From NCBI RefSeq assembly GCF_021025955.1, contig NZ_JAJNCL010000003.1, positions 62,001 through 126,000 of the forward strand: a stretch of 64,000 nt of DNA. The letters run 5' to 3'. The notes beneath the pieces were generated by a model that had not been told where the DNA came from, did no database searches, and worked only from the letters and a program-made list of their open reading frames with translations. The number at the start of each line of letters is the position of its first letter. Positions within the stretch are counted from its first letter, which is position 1. Shown one piece after another: positions 54,044 through 62,632 of the stretch. Made by a program: the position numbers and the translations under genes. Source of the stretch: Rhodococcus qingshengii (GTDB lineage: Bacteria > Actinomycetota > Actinomycetes > Mycobacteriales > Mycobacteriaceae).

Positions 54044-54152
54044 TTCGTTCGTTCGGTGGATTTCCGTCCGATTTGCGTGTTTGCCTGATGCTTGCCGAAT
54101 ACGTTCAATGAGTCGGAATCAATCGAGGGGTCGAATCCGACATGCGGTTGGT

Positions 54153-54223
54153 CATTCGTGTTGTGTGCTCAACACGGGTGGCGTTCGACGGGACCCGGTC
54201 ACAACATGGCCAGGCCGGGTCCC
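54153..54223 (+). ncRNA. Tandem stem-loop RNA B (apical GTGTGCTC)
   Basis: CATTCGTGTT (54153-54162) pairs with AACACGGGTG (54171-54180) around the loop GTGTGCTC. After the 9-base linker GCGTTCGAC, GGGACCCGG (54190-54198) pairs with CCGGGTCCC (54215-54223). Same layout as A, C and D. Confidence 0.6.
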
Positions 54224-54724
54224 CAACGCCAACGCCGGACTGACCCGATCCCAGCCGTTGTGCGCAGCAAGGTGAGGGTCGTCTCATCCATTTGGCGGAT
54301 TTATGAGCAATCTGCACGATTGATTCGTCCTGGCGGAATATGTTTCGAGGTGTCGAATTCGCCGGGCGAGCGATCACGGAATGTCGCGCCTTCTGCGAAT
54401 TCGACACACATTGACTCACAGGCTTCGACCCTGGCCGGTCGCCTGATGGGCCAATCCGAGCGCGTCGGTCCCCGACAGTTCAGACGCGCCGACCCGCCGG
54501 GGTGAACGCGCAGACACCTCGGCGGGTCCCTTCGGGTTTACAGCCCGAGCGGCGAGGGCACTACCGTTTGGCCCGCCGGAACGACATCGCCGTGTATGAC
54601 CGGCGGGTCTCCCGCAGGGCAGCGGTAAGGTCCGTTGAAGCCTCCGTAATGTTCAAATGACATGCGAAGTCCGGAATCCCGAAATGGATTGGGCGACTAT
54701 ACATGTCGGCGAAACCAACAGGCA

Positions 54725-54798
54725 GCTCCCGACGGCTGTGTGCTCAACCGCCGGGAGCCTAAGTCGTGCGATCCAAGGTCCGTGTTCACTCTCGGATC
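54725..54798 (+). ncRNA. Tandem stem-loop RNA C (apical GTGTGCTC)
   Basis: GCTCCCGACGGCT (54725-54737) pairs with AACCGCCGGGAGC (54746-54758), two mismatches, around the loop GTGTGCTC. A 9-base linker leads to a weaker second stem (GCGATCC / GGATCCGC). TATACA (54699-54704) could be a -10. Confidence 0.5.
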
Positions 54799-54940
54799 CG
54801 CGAGTCCCGACCTTCAAACCTTTTACCCCAGGTATTTGGATTGCAAACACATCACAATATTTTCGCTGAAACGAGCGATATGTCAGCGAGCGACCTACCT
54901 TGGAAAGTGCGGGGTTAGTCATGAGGGGGCGGCTCGGCAC

Positions 54941-55024
54941 CGATAGTGGGTCTCCGTGTTGTGTGCTCAATGCGGAGGACGATCGACCAACCCCCGGCCC
55001 GTGTGCTTCCTAGGTCGGGGGTTG
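54941..55024 (+). ncRNA. Tandem stem-loop RNA D (apical GTGTGCTC twice)
   Basis: GATAGT (54942-54947) precedes the stem CTCCGTGTT (54952-54960) / AATGCGGAG (54969-54977) with loop GTGTGCTC. After the linker GACGATCGAC, a 12-bp second stem (54988-54999 with 55013-55024) has GTGTGCTT in its own loop. The upstream ~40 bases match those of RNA A. Confidence 0.6.
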
Positions 55025-55215
55025 ACCGTCTATACGAGCCGCAATACCAGCGGTGCGGCGGTTTGATGTCGGACTCAATCGCCGCCGCAAGCGCTCGCCT
55101 ACCGGGGTGTCACTCCCCAGGTGTGAGTTCGCTGAAGTGCGGGTGGTTCCGGCCCGACACCACTTCGGGTTTGCGTGCTATCCGGATTGCAATTTACTCC
55201 CCGGTTAACAACCGT

Positions 55216-55236
55216 CCGGTTTGTCTGGTTGGATAC
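55216..55236 (+). promoter_or_regulatory. Island promoter motif, copy 4
   Basis: CCGGTTTGTCTGGT followed by TGGATAC. The ATG of the lipoprotein begins 4 bases later, so a transcript from a GGATAC -10 would be leaderless or nearly so. Confidence 0.5.
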
Positions 55237-55240
55237 CCCC

Positions 55241-55504
55241 ATGTACAAGACATTCGTGGAGGTACCGGCCGTTGCAGGATTGGTGCTGACTGGTTGCGGG
55301 TCGGACGACTCGGGAAAGGCAGAAGCGGAGCCGCTCACTGGCGATGCATTGTTTCTGTCGAGCCTCGAGAATCAGGGCCTCACCGGTGAGTATGACGACG
55401 AGACTGCAAATGGCCTCGCGCGGACGTTCTGCACCACGAGTACCAACGGGGTAAACCCGGTCGTGTCGATCGTGAAAGGCAATACGTGTTCGGCTTCTAT
55501 GTGA
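55241..55504 (+). CDS. DUF732-like lipoprotein, C-terminally truncated
   Basis: An 87-residue lipoprotein: short signal peptide ending in a lipobox (LVLTGC), then a DUF732-like region (ALFLSSLENQGLTGEYDDET; GLARTFCTTSTNGV). The usual DUF732 end (A..IV..A...YCP) is missing; the frame instead ends in NTCSASM across the start of the next gene. This looks like a gene cut by recombination at about 55.49 kb. Confidence 0.55.
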   Translation: MYKTFVEVPAVAGLVLTGCGSDDSGKAEAEPLTGDALFLSSLENQGLTGEYDDETANGLARTFCTTSTNGVNPVVSIVKGNTCSASM

Positions 55505-55917
55505 CGGCGCTGTTCGTCAGCGGAATCGGCGTGATCGTTTTGGCGCTGGTGACCTCCGAACTGCACCCCGGCCGCCGCGTTGTCAACGGTCTCATCGGCA
55601 CCGCGTTCTTGAGCTACGGCATCTACCTGGCCGTGTTCTTTCACAGTGGCGAGTACCGAATCTTCCTGTGGGTCTTCATCCTCCCGTTCATCCTGCTGGG
55701 CCAGGCGATGCGCACCGTCGAGGTCCCCGCGCCTCCCGGGGCGTCCTCCCCCGACCTCGACGACCACCTCGTCGACCCCGCCCCGGCACCGGCTCGTACC
55801 GCCGCTACCCGCGAACGCATGGCCGCGGCCAAGTCTGCCCAACTCGAGGCCCTTCGCGCCAAGCATGCCGCCAAGAGCGATGAGTTCGACGATCACGCGC
55901 CGTCTACGCCTGCCTGA
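55486..55917 (+). CDS. Conserved actinobacterial small membrane protein
   Basis: A 143-residue protein with three membrane helices (about residues 3-22, 33-50 and 58-74; MFGFYVTALFVSGIGVIVLA, HPGRRVVNGLIGTAFLSYGI) and a long Pro/Ala-rich charged cytoplasmic tail. The N-terminal part resembles a widespread actinobacterial family of unknown function. GTG 55486 follows AAAGG by 6 bases. It overlaps the truncated lipoprotein by 19 bases. Confidence 0.8.
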   Translation: MFGFYVTALFVSGIGVIVLALVTSELHPGRRVVNGLIGTAFLSYGIYLAVFFHSGEYRIFLWVFILPFILLGQAMRTVEVPAPPGASSPDLDDHLVDPAPAPARTAATRERMAAAKSAQLEALRAKHAAKSDEFDDHAPSTPA

Positions 55918-56010
55918 CGAGAGGCATAGCGGCGGCAACGAAACCATCAATGGTTTGCTCCGCCAATATCTTCCCCGCCACCTCGACCGACCGCGCGGTC
56001 CGACGCACAT

Positions 56011-56052
56011 ACTTTGACGAACTTCGGCGACTCGCCCGAGACCCGTCAAAGT
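56011..56052. repeat. Inverted repeat ACTTTGACG / CGTCAAAGT
   Basis: The 9-bp arms at 56011-56019 and 56044-56052 are separated by 24 bases, between the membrane protein and the integrase remnant. It may be a terminator or a binding site. Confidence 0.4.
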
Positions 56053-56148
56053 AGCGGGGCATGTGTCGCTAATCTGCGCTGCATCTCGACAGTAGGGGCG
56101 CTTTGCTGTGTCAGACCGTAAGTAGAGTCAGGGTGCTTCCGTTGAAGG

Positions 56149-56883
56149 TTGCTCCGCTACTCGATTCGCGCTAAACGGCTGGCCTTCAATCCCGCATCGG
56201 ACATCGAATTGCCACGCAAAGCAGACCCGGACAAGCGTTACTTGTCGCACGAACAGATCCGACGCCTTGCGGCCGAATGCGGCAGATTCCACACGATCGT
56301 TCTCGTGCTCGCGTACTGCAGGTTGCGATACGGCGAGGCGATCGCCCTGCGGGGGAAGAACGTCGACCTGAAGACATCACGGATTCGAGTGCAAACGTCG
56401 GTCACGCGTGTAACCGGCATCGGGCTCGTCGAGGGACCGACAAAGAATCACGCGGCGAGATCGGTACCCATCCCCAAGTTTGTCGTCGACGAACTTCGCG
56501 ATCGTCTCGAGGACTCCAATCCGGACGATCTCGTCTTTCCGAGCCGCAAGGGTGGGTGGCTTCCTCTCGGCGAGTTTCGGTGGGTATTCAACACCGCCGC
56601 CACCAAGGTCGGCCTGGACGGACTCGTCCCTCACGAGCTCCGCCACACTGCAGCACCGTTGGCGATCGCCGCCGGTGCCAACGTGAAGGTCGTCCAGCAG
56701 CTCCTCGGACATAAGACTGCGACCCTCACCCTGGACCGCTACGGGCACCTGTTCGCGGACGATCTCGATACTGTTGCGGCCGCTCTCGATGCCGCCGCGG
56801 AGGCCTCGAGTAAATCTCCTGCGTACCCTCTGCGTACCCACGAAGGCCTTGAGGGTAGGCCCGCCCTTCGGGTGGTGCGTTGA
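56149..56883 (+). pseudogene. Tyrosine recombinase (integrase), N-terminus missing
   Basis: 244 codons cover the catalytic domain. The catalytic residues are present: R in CRLRYGEAIAL, H-x-x-R in HELRHTAAP, H in LLGHKTATLT and Y in LDRYGHLF. Family members of this type have ~370-400 residues; here a TGA lies in frame just upstream of the TTG, and no SAM-like N-terminal domain can be read before it in any frame. The arm-type repeat lies within its 3' end. It probably once integrated the island at the adjacent tRNA and is now defective. Confidence 0.8.
56819..56838 (+). repeat. Integrase arm-type repeat, right end
   Basis: CTGCGTACCCTCTGCGTACC, 18 of 20 identical to 45276-45295 with the same 11-bp repeat spacing. 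It overlaps the integrase 3' end and lies 60 bp from the tRNA. Confidence 0.7.
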
Positions 56884-56895
56884 GCTGCACCGATA

Positions 56896-56972
56896 TGGTG
56901 CCCCCAGTCGGACTCGAACCGACACTTGACGGATTTTAAGTCCGTTGCCTCTGCCAATTGGGCTATGGGGGC
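56896..56972 (-). tRNA. leuX: tRNA-Leu (anticodon UAA)
   Basis: A 77-nt cloverleaf: acceptor GCCCCCA / TGGGGGC, anticodon loop CTTAAAA (anticodon TAA), T-arm GTCGGTTCGAGTCCGAC, and an encoded CCA end. The variable loop is short for a leucine tRNA. Position beside ppx agrees with M. tuberculosis leuX as I recall it. Its 3' 44 bases (56898-56941) are the attachment core. Confidence 0.95.
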
Positions 56973-57006
56973 CTTGACGCACGCGACTGGTCGGGTGCGT
57001 CAGGAA

Positions 57007-57972
57007 TCAGACTATCGGGTCGGTCTGAGCTATCGACATCGCGATGCCGTCGAGGATGTCGTGTTCGCTGACAACCAGTTCGGTGATCCCGGCTTTGGCC
57101 TCGAAGCTCTGAGCCAGCACCGTGGTGATGATCGCTCCGCCGCCGATGACGTCTACCCGCCCCGGATGCATCGGACCGAAGGCAGCACGCTCAACTCGAG
57201 GCATAACGATAAGGCGCTCACACACGTCGAACAGTTGATTGAACGGAATCCTCGACAGGTGCACCTTCTCGGCGTCGTACTCCGGAAGATCCTGCGCGAT
57301 CGCGGCCAGCGTCGTCATGGTTCCAGCGACACCCACCCACGTGTGCGCCTTCTCGACGGGTACGGCCTCGAACGCCTCGGCCAATTTCGCGGTCGCAAAA
57401 GCCGTCGCCTCGGAAACCTGCTCTGCCGTAGGCGGATCCGACGGTAGGCACCGCTCCGTGACGCGCACGCAGCCGATGTCGGTGGAGTACGCAGCTTCGA
57501 CGCCTGAAGCACCGCCGAGGACGACTTCAGTGGATCCGCCGCCGAGATCTACCACCACGAAGGGGCCCTCGGACGGATCGAGTTCTCCCACAGCACCGCT
57601 GAACGAGAGGCGTGCCTCTTCGTCACCGGTGATCACCTCTGCTCCTGATCCGGGAATCACCGCACCGAGCACGTCCCTCGTCATCGTGAAGAAGTCTTCC
57701 CGATTCGCAGCGTCGCGAGTAGCCGAGGTGGCGACCATGCGAACGGCGGTTGCTCCGGCGTTGGCAATCATCGACGCGTACTCGACCAGCGCGACCCGGG
57801 TGCGTTCGATGGCCTCGGGCGCGAATGTCCCTGTCGCATCAACACCTTGACCGAGTCGCACAACGCGCATCTCGCGCCGGACATCCACCAGACGACCGTC
57901 GGCGCCGACGTCGGCGATCAGCAGTCGAATGGAGTTGGTACCGCAATCGACTGCGGCGACACGGCGAGTCAC
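57007..57972 (-). CDS. ppx: Exopolyphosphatase / Ppx-GppA phosphatase
   Basis: A 321-residue ASKHA-fold phosphatase, short form (Rv1026-like), which degrades polyphosphate or pppGpp. It shows RVAAVDCGTNSIRLLI at the N-terminus, the second phosphate loop VVDLGGGSTEVVLGG and VGVAGTMTTLAAI. GTG 57972 overlaps the DUF501 stop by 4 bp, so it is coupled to the ftsB-DUF501 operon. Confidence 0.94.
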   Translation of the reverse strand: MTRRVAAVDCGTNSIRLLIADVGADGRLVDVRREMRVVRLGQGVDATGTFAPEAIERTRVALVEYASMIANAGATAVRMVATSATRDAANREDFFTMTRDVLGAVIPGSGAEVITGDEEARLSFSGAVGELDPSEGPFVVVDLGGGSTEVVLGGASGVEAAYSTDIGCVRVTERCLPSDPPTAEQVSEATAFATAKLAEAFEAVPVEKAHTWVGVAGTMTTLAAIAQDLPEYDAEKVHLSRIPFNQLFDVCERLIVMPRVERAAFGPMHPGRVDVIGGGAIITTVLAQSFEAKAGITELVVSEHDILDGIAMSIAQTDPIV

Positions 57973-58514
57973 CGGTCGGTGTTGTCGGCATCGTCGATGC
58001 CAGGCCAGTCCGCGGGAATTGCAGTGCCGCGGAGCTTTCCGTGACCGGCCAACGCGACGGACTCGTCACCGAGCGGATTCACGCCGGGACCCTTGGCAAG
58101 CGAATGCGCCATCAGCACGTGCAGGCACTTGACACGATCCGGCATCCCACCACCGGCAAAGTCGGTTCCGAGAGATTCGATCGCGTCCCGCTCGGCAAGG
58201 TACGACTCGTATGCCCGCCGGTAGGCCGCGGCAAGTTCCGGATCCTGGGTCAGGCGTTCGGTCATCTCACGCATGACGCCGGCGGATTCCTGACGGCTCG
58301 CTTCGGCAGTCAGTCGCGGATCGGTGAGGTAGTACAACGTCGGGAACGGTGTTCCGTCCGGAAGTTTGGGGGCAGTCTTGACGACGCCGGGCTGACCGTC
58401 CGGGCTGCGGTACGCGATCTCGATCACTCCGCGTGGCTCACGGCCCAATTGAGCGGCAACGGCGTCGAGATCCGCTTGTGAAACCTGTGGGGAATTTTCG
58501 GACGTGTTGCTCAC
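57969..58514 (-). CDS. DUF501 domain-containing protein
   Basis: A 181-residue DUF501 protein (Rv1025-like; LGREPRGVIEIAYRS, PTLYYLTDPRLTAEASRQESAG, GGGMPDRVKCLHVLMAHSLA). The last motif carries conserved His and Cys residues. I chose GTG 58514, which overlaps the ftsB stop (GTGA), rather than a longer start within ftsB. Role unknown; always between ftsB and ppx. Confidence 0.92.
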   Translation of the reverse strand: MSNTSENSPQVSQADLDAVAAQLGREPRGVIEIAYRSPDGQPGVVKTAPKLPDGTPFPTLYYLTDPRLTAEASRQESAGVMREMTERLTQDPELAAAYRRAYESYLAERDAIESLGTDFAGGGMPDRVKCLHVLMAHSLAKGPGVNPLGDESVALAGHGKLRGTAIPADWPGIDDADNTDR

Positions 58515-59242
58515 CCGGTGGGTACTCCTTGTTCTTCTGGCTCTATCGGCGCCAACGGCATCGGGGCCGGTGTCGTCGTCTCGGGAACCACTGGCGGTTC
58601 CGAAATCGTTTGCCACAGATCGCGATACCACGGACCTGTCAGCGGTGTTTCCTTTTCCTGCTTCTTCTCGGGTTCCTTGTAGTCGCCGGGAAGCTGAACC
58701 TGAAATGGGGTCTCGCCCGGTTTGACGTACCGAAGGCGTTCTCGTGCAAGAGCTTCGATGTACGCAGGGTCGTCGAAGCGCGCGTTCTGGCCTTGCAGCT
58801 TTCGCAGTTCTTCCTCGAGCACCTGACGTTCGGCCGCCACCTGCGCGGCATCCGAACGCTGGCTGATGTAAGTACGCAGCGGCACTGCCAGTGTCAGCGC
58901 CAGCATGAGCACAACCATCGCGAGCACCACGGCCCGACTGGTGGACAAGCCGAAAATGGTGTTGTCCGACTTCGGAAGCCGAGACCAGAACTTGTTGGTT
59001 CCGCTCTTCCCCCGGGCCGACTTCGACCCGCGCGCCGACGCTTTCTCGGCGGAGACCCCCGGTTGCGCGGGGTCTGTCGCAGCGGAATCAACTGCTGCCG
59101 GATCGACCGAAGATGCCGGTTCCGACGCGCGTGGGCGTCGAGCGCTGTCACGACGCGCACGAGACGGTGTGTCTCCACGACGGGAACCACGACCCCCCGG
59201 ACTTCCGCCGGGGGATCGTGGCTTACCGCGCTGTGCAGACAC
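58511..59242 (-). CDS. ftsB: Septum formation initiator, FtsB/DivIC family
   Basis: A 243-residue divisome protein that links FtsQ and FtsL. It has a long disordered cytoplasmic N-terminus rich in Ser, Arg and Ala (about residues 1-95), a membrane helix (about 103-122, AVVLAMVVLMLALTLAVPLR), a coiled coil (AAERQVLEEELRKLQGQNAR) and YIEALARERLRYVKPGE, the classical DivIC end. A Pro-rich extension follows. The start is GTG 59242, 20 bases from the eno stop. Confidence 0.92.
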   Translation of the reverse strand: MSAQRGKPRSPGGSPGGRGSRRGDTPSRARRDSARRPRASEPASSVDPAAVDSAATDPAQPGVSAEKASARGSKSARGKSGTNKFWSRLPKSDNTIFGLSTSRAVVLAMVVLMLALTLAVPLRTYISQRSDAAQVAAERQVLEEELRKLQGQNARFDDPAYIEALARERLRYVKPGETPFQVQLPGDYKEPEKKQEKETPLTGPWYRDLWQTISEPPVVPETTTPAPMPLAPIEPEEQGVPTG

Positions 59243-59262
59243 TACTGAATCTTAGATTTCCG

Positions 59263-60756
<1,494 letters not shown>

Positions 60757-60762
60757 TCACCG

Positions 60763-61575
60763 TCAGTCCGGTCGAACCCCGACTGAATATGCCGCCGCAC
60801 GATCTCGGACCAGCGCGAGATAGTCGCCCGAAAGGTTGTACGCCATCAGCGCCTGCTGCCAACCGGCAGCGGTAGTGAGGTCTCCCCCGCGTGCGCACAG
60901 GTAACGGGCAGCGGTGAGCGCGGCGTCGTCGATGTTGTCCGGGTCCACGCGGCCATCGCCATTGGCGTCGACACCCCATTTGAGCCACGTCTCAGGGATG
61001 AACTGCATGGGCCCCATGGCGCGGTCGTGCACAGGGTCGCCGTCCATCGCTCCGCCGTCGGTGTCGGGAATCTCGGCAACTCCCGGGCCACCGTCGAGAG
61101 GGATTCCCCGAATGATCGGGGCGACTTGACCCAACGCGTCGACCGACGAACCGTCGTAGGTCCCGTGGCGGCTCTCGACGCTGCCGATACCGGCCAGAGT
61201 TGTCCACCCGATTCCGCAGCCGGGAAGCGTCTCGGCCATGACCGCAGCGGCATACCCGTATGCCTCGAGCGCAGTGGTACCGATCCCGATGTCGTCGGAC
61301 AATCCCGCCGCCCAATCGGCAAGTTGATCAGCACTGCGGCCGGGAGCGTTGATGTCGATCGGCGGTGTCGGAGAGCCGCTACCTGGGGGTATGCCCTCGG
61401 GAATAGCAACCTTCGGTTCGTTCGATCCACACGCCACGGCACCTACGCCCAGCAAAGCTGTTCCGGCAGCTACTGCGGCGACGGCTCGCGAGAGACGCCG
61501 GGGACTTCTGCGGGCAGCGGAGGTTCGGTACACCCTTCCATCATCCACATGCGAGCGAACTACTCCCCGATCCAT
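60763..61575 (-). CDS. lpqU: Lytic murein transglycosylase lipoprotein (LpqU-like)
   Basis: A 270-residue exported protein. The N-terminus is basic, then a hydrophobic segment ends GVGAVACGS, an acceptable lipobox. The transglycosylase domain contains AGIGSVESRHGTYDG (catalytic Glu) and MGPMQFIPETWLKWGVDANGDG, as in LpqU/MltB-type enzymes. The start is uncertain: ATG 61575 or GTG 61533. It keeps its conserved place beside eno. Confidence 0.9.
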   Translation of the reverse strand: MDRGVVRSHVDDGRVYRTSAARRSPRRLSRAVAAVAAGTALLGVGAVACGSNEPKVAIPEGIPPGSGSPTPPIDINAPGRSADQLADWAAGLSDDIGIGTTALEAYGYAAAVMAETLPGCGIGWTTLAGIGSVESRHGTYDGSSVDALGQVAPIIRGIPLDGGPGVAEIPDTDGGAMDGDPVHDRAMGPMQFIPETWLKWGVDANGDGRVDPDNIDDAALTAARYLCARGGDLTTAAGWQQALMAYNLSGDYLALVRDRAAAYSVGVRPD

Positions 61576-61645
61576 TGGTAAAGAACAGCAAAAGTACAGG
61601 TCGGGGCATGGTTCCCCACTGATTGTGGAGTATCTTTTTCTGAGT

Positions 61646-61664
61646 TAAGGCTGGCCTAGCCTGA
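61646..61664. promoter_or_regulatory. IdeR/DtxR-like iron box
   Basis: TAAGGCTGGCCTAGCCTGA matches 13 of 19 positions of the mycobacterial iron-box consensus TTAGGTTAGGCTAACCTAA, 46 bp upstream of efeU. Iron-dependent repression of efeUOB is expected from this. Confidence 0.6.
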
Positions 61665-61709
61665 TGAAGCTGTCCGAACCTGTTTCACCCACTCAGTCAG
61701 GAGTCGCCC

Positions 61710-62618
61710 GTGCCCGTGTCGGTACTCGCTGCCGCGAGCACACCGTCAGTTGCCACTCAGCTATTCGGTAGTGGCCTGATCGGTCTGCGCGAAGGCCTCG
61801 AAGCAGGCATCGTGGTGATGATTCTCGCTGCCTACCTTGTGAAGGCTCAGCGCAAGGACGCACTCAAATGGGTGTGGCTCGGCGTCGCGATCGCCGTCGC
61901 GATGGTGGCGATCATCTTCTTCGCGATCCACTACGGAACATCGACGGTCGACGGCTTGACCGCCGAGATCATCGCAGGCGTTGCCTCCCTGATCGCCGTC
62001 GTCATCGTCACGATCATGGTCCTGTGGATGCGCACGGCAGCGAAGAACATTTCCGGGGATCTGAAAGCCGGAATGGAAAGGGCGCTGATCGCCGGCCCCG
62101 TCGCCATTCTGTCGCTGTCGTTCTTCGCTGTTGGTCGTGAAGGCGTCGAGACGGCGTTGCTCATGGTCGGATATGCCGAGAACACCGCGGGCAGCTCCTG
62201 GCCGTTGGTCGGATTGCTCCTCGGAATCCTCGTGGCCGCCGTCTTGACCGTCGCCATGTACTTCGGCGCCCTCCGTCTCAACCTGACGACGTTCTTCCGG
62301 TACACAGCGATCTTCCTTATCGTGGTTGCCGCCGGAATCCTCTCGTACGGTGTTCGCGCTCTACAGACCGGAAACGTCCTGCCGGGCGGTTCGAATCTCG
62401 CGTTCAACCTGACGCCCGGCTATGACCCGTCGACCTGGTACGGCACCGTCCTCGCCGGAATCTTCAACTTCCGCCCGGACCCGACCGTCCTGCAAGCCGT
62501 CGCGTGGGTCGTCTACCTCGTAGTCGTCCTCGCGCTCTTCCTGCGTCCCCTTCCGTCGAGCCCTTCGGCGCCGACAACCCCGCCTGCGCACGACACACAC
62601 GTTCCCGAGAAATCCTGA
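61710..62618 (+). CDS. efeU: Iron permease EfeU (FTR1 family)
   Basis: A 302-residue membrane protein with about seven helices. Both FTR1-type REGxE motifs are present: LREGLEAGIVV in the first helix and GREGVETALLM in the fourth. They bind iron for transport of ferric or ferrous iron together with EfeO and EfeB. GTG 61710 follows AGGAG by 7 bases. First gene of efeUOB. Confidence 0.95.
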   Translation: MPVSVLAAASTPSVATQLFGSGLIGLREGLEAGIVVMILAAYLVKAQRKDALKWVWLGVAIAVAMVAIIFFAIHYGTSTVDGLTAEIIAGVASLIAVVIVTIMVLWMRTAAKNISGDLKAGMERALIAGPVAILSLSFFAVGREGVETALLMVGYAENTAGSSWPLVGLLLGILVAAVLTVAMYFGALRLNLTTFFRYTAIFLIVVAAGILSYGVRALQTGNVLPGGSNLAFNLTPGYDPSTWYGTVLAGIFNFRPDPTVLQAVAWVVYLVVVLALFLRPLPSSPSAPTTPPAHDTHVPEKS

Positions 62619-62632
62619 GAGGCATTGCCGAC

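Larger units (their letters stand above)
53664..55240. other. Long stretch without a protein gene, rich in RNA stem-loops
   Basis: About 1.6 kb with no coding sequence I can support. It contains a C-rich-loop hairpin (54007-54043) and three members of a tandem stem-loop RNA family (B, C, D). Several reading frames of 100-140 codons exist here but cross these hairpins and show no conserved-looking sequence. Confidence 0.6.

Noticed and set aside
53525-54505. Open reading frames of 120-180 codons on both strands between the XRE gene and 54.5 kb
   Set aside because: They cross hairpins, lack ribosome-binding sites, and show no family-like sequence. The region is better explained by structured RNA.
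54153-55024. CRISPR array
   Set aside because: The repeated element is only an 8-base loop in non-identical hairpins with irregular spacing; there are no regular repeats, spacers or cas genes.
54153-55024. Integron attC sites
   Set aside because: The hairpins lack the conserved core-site ends and bulges of attC, no integron integrase is present, and the fixed part is the loop.
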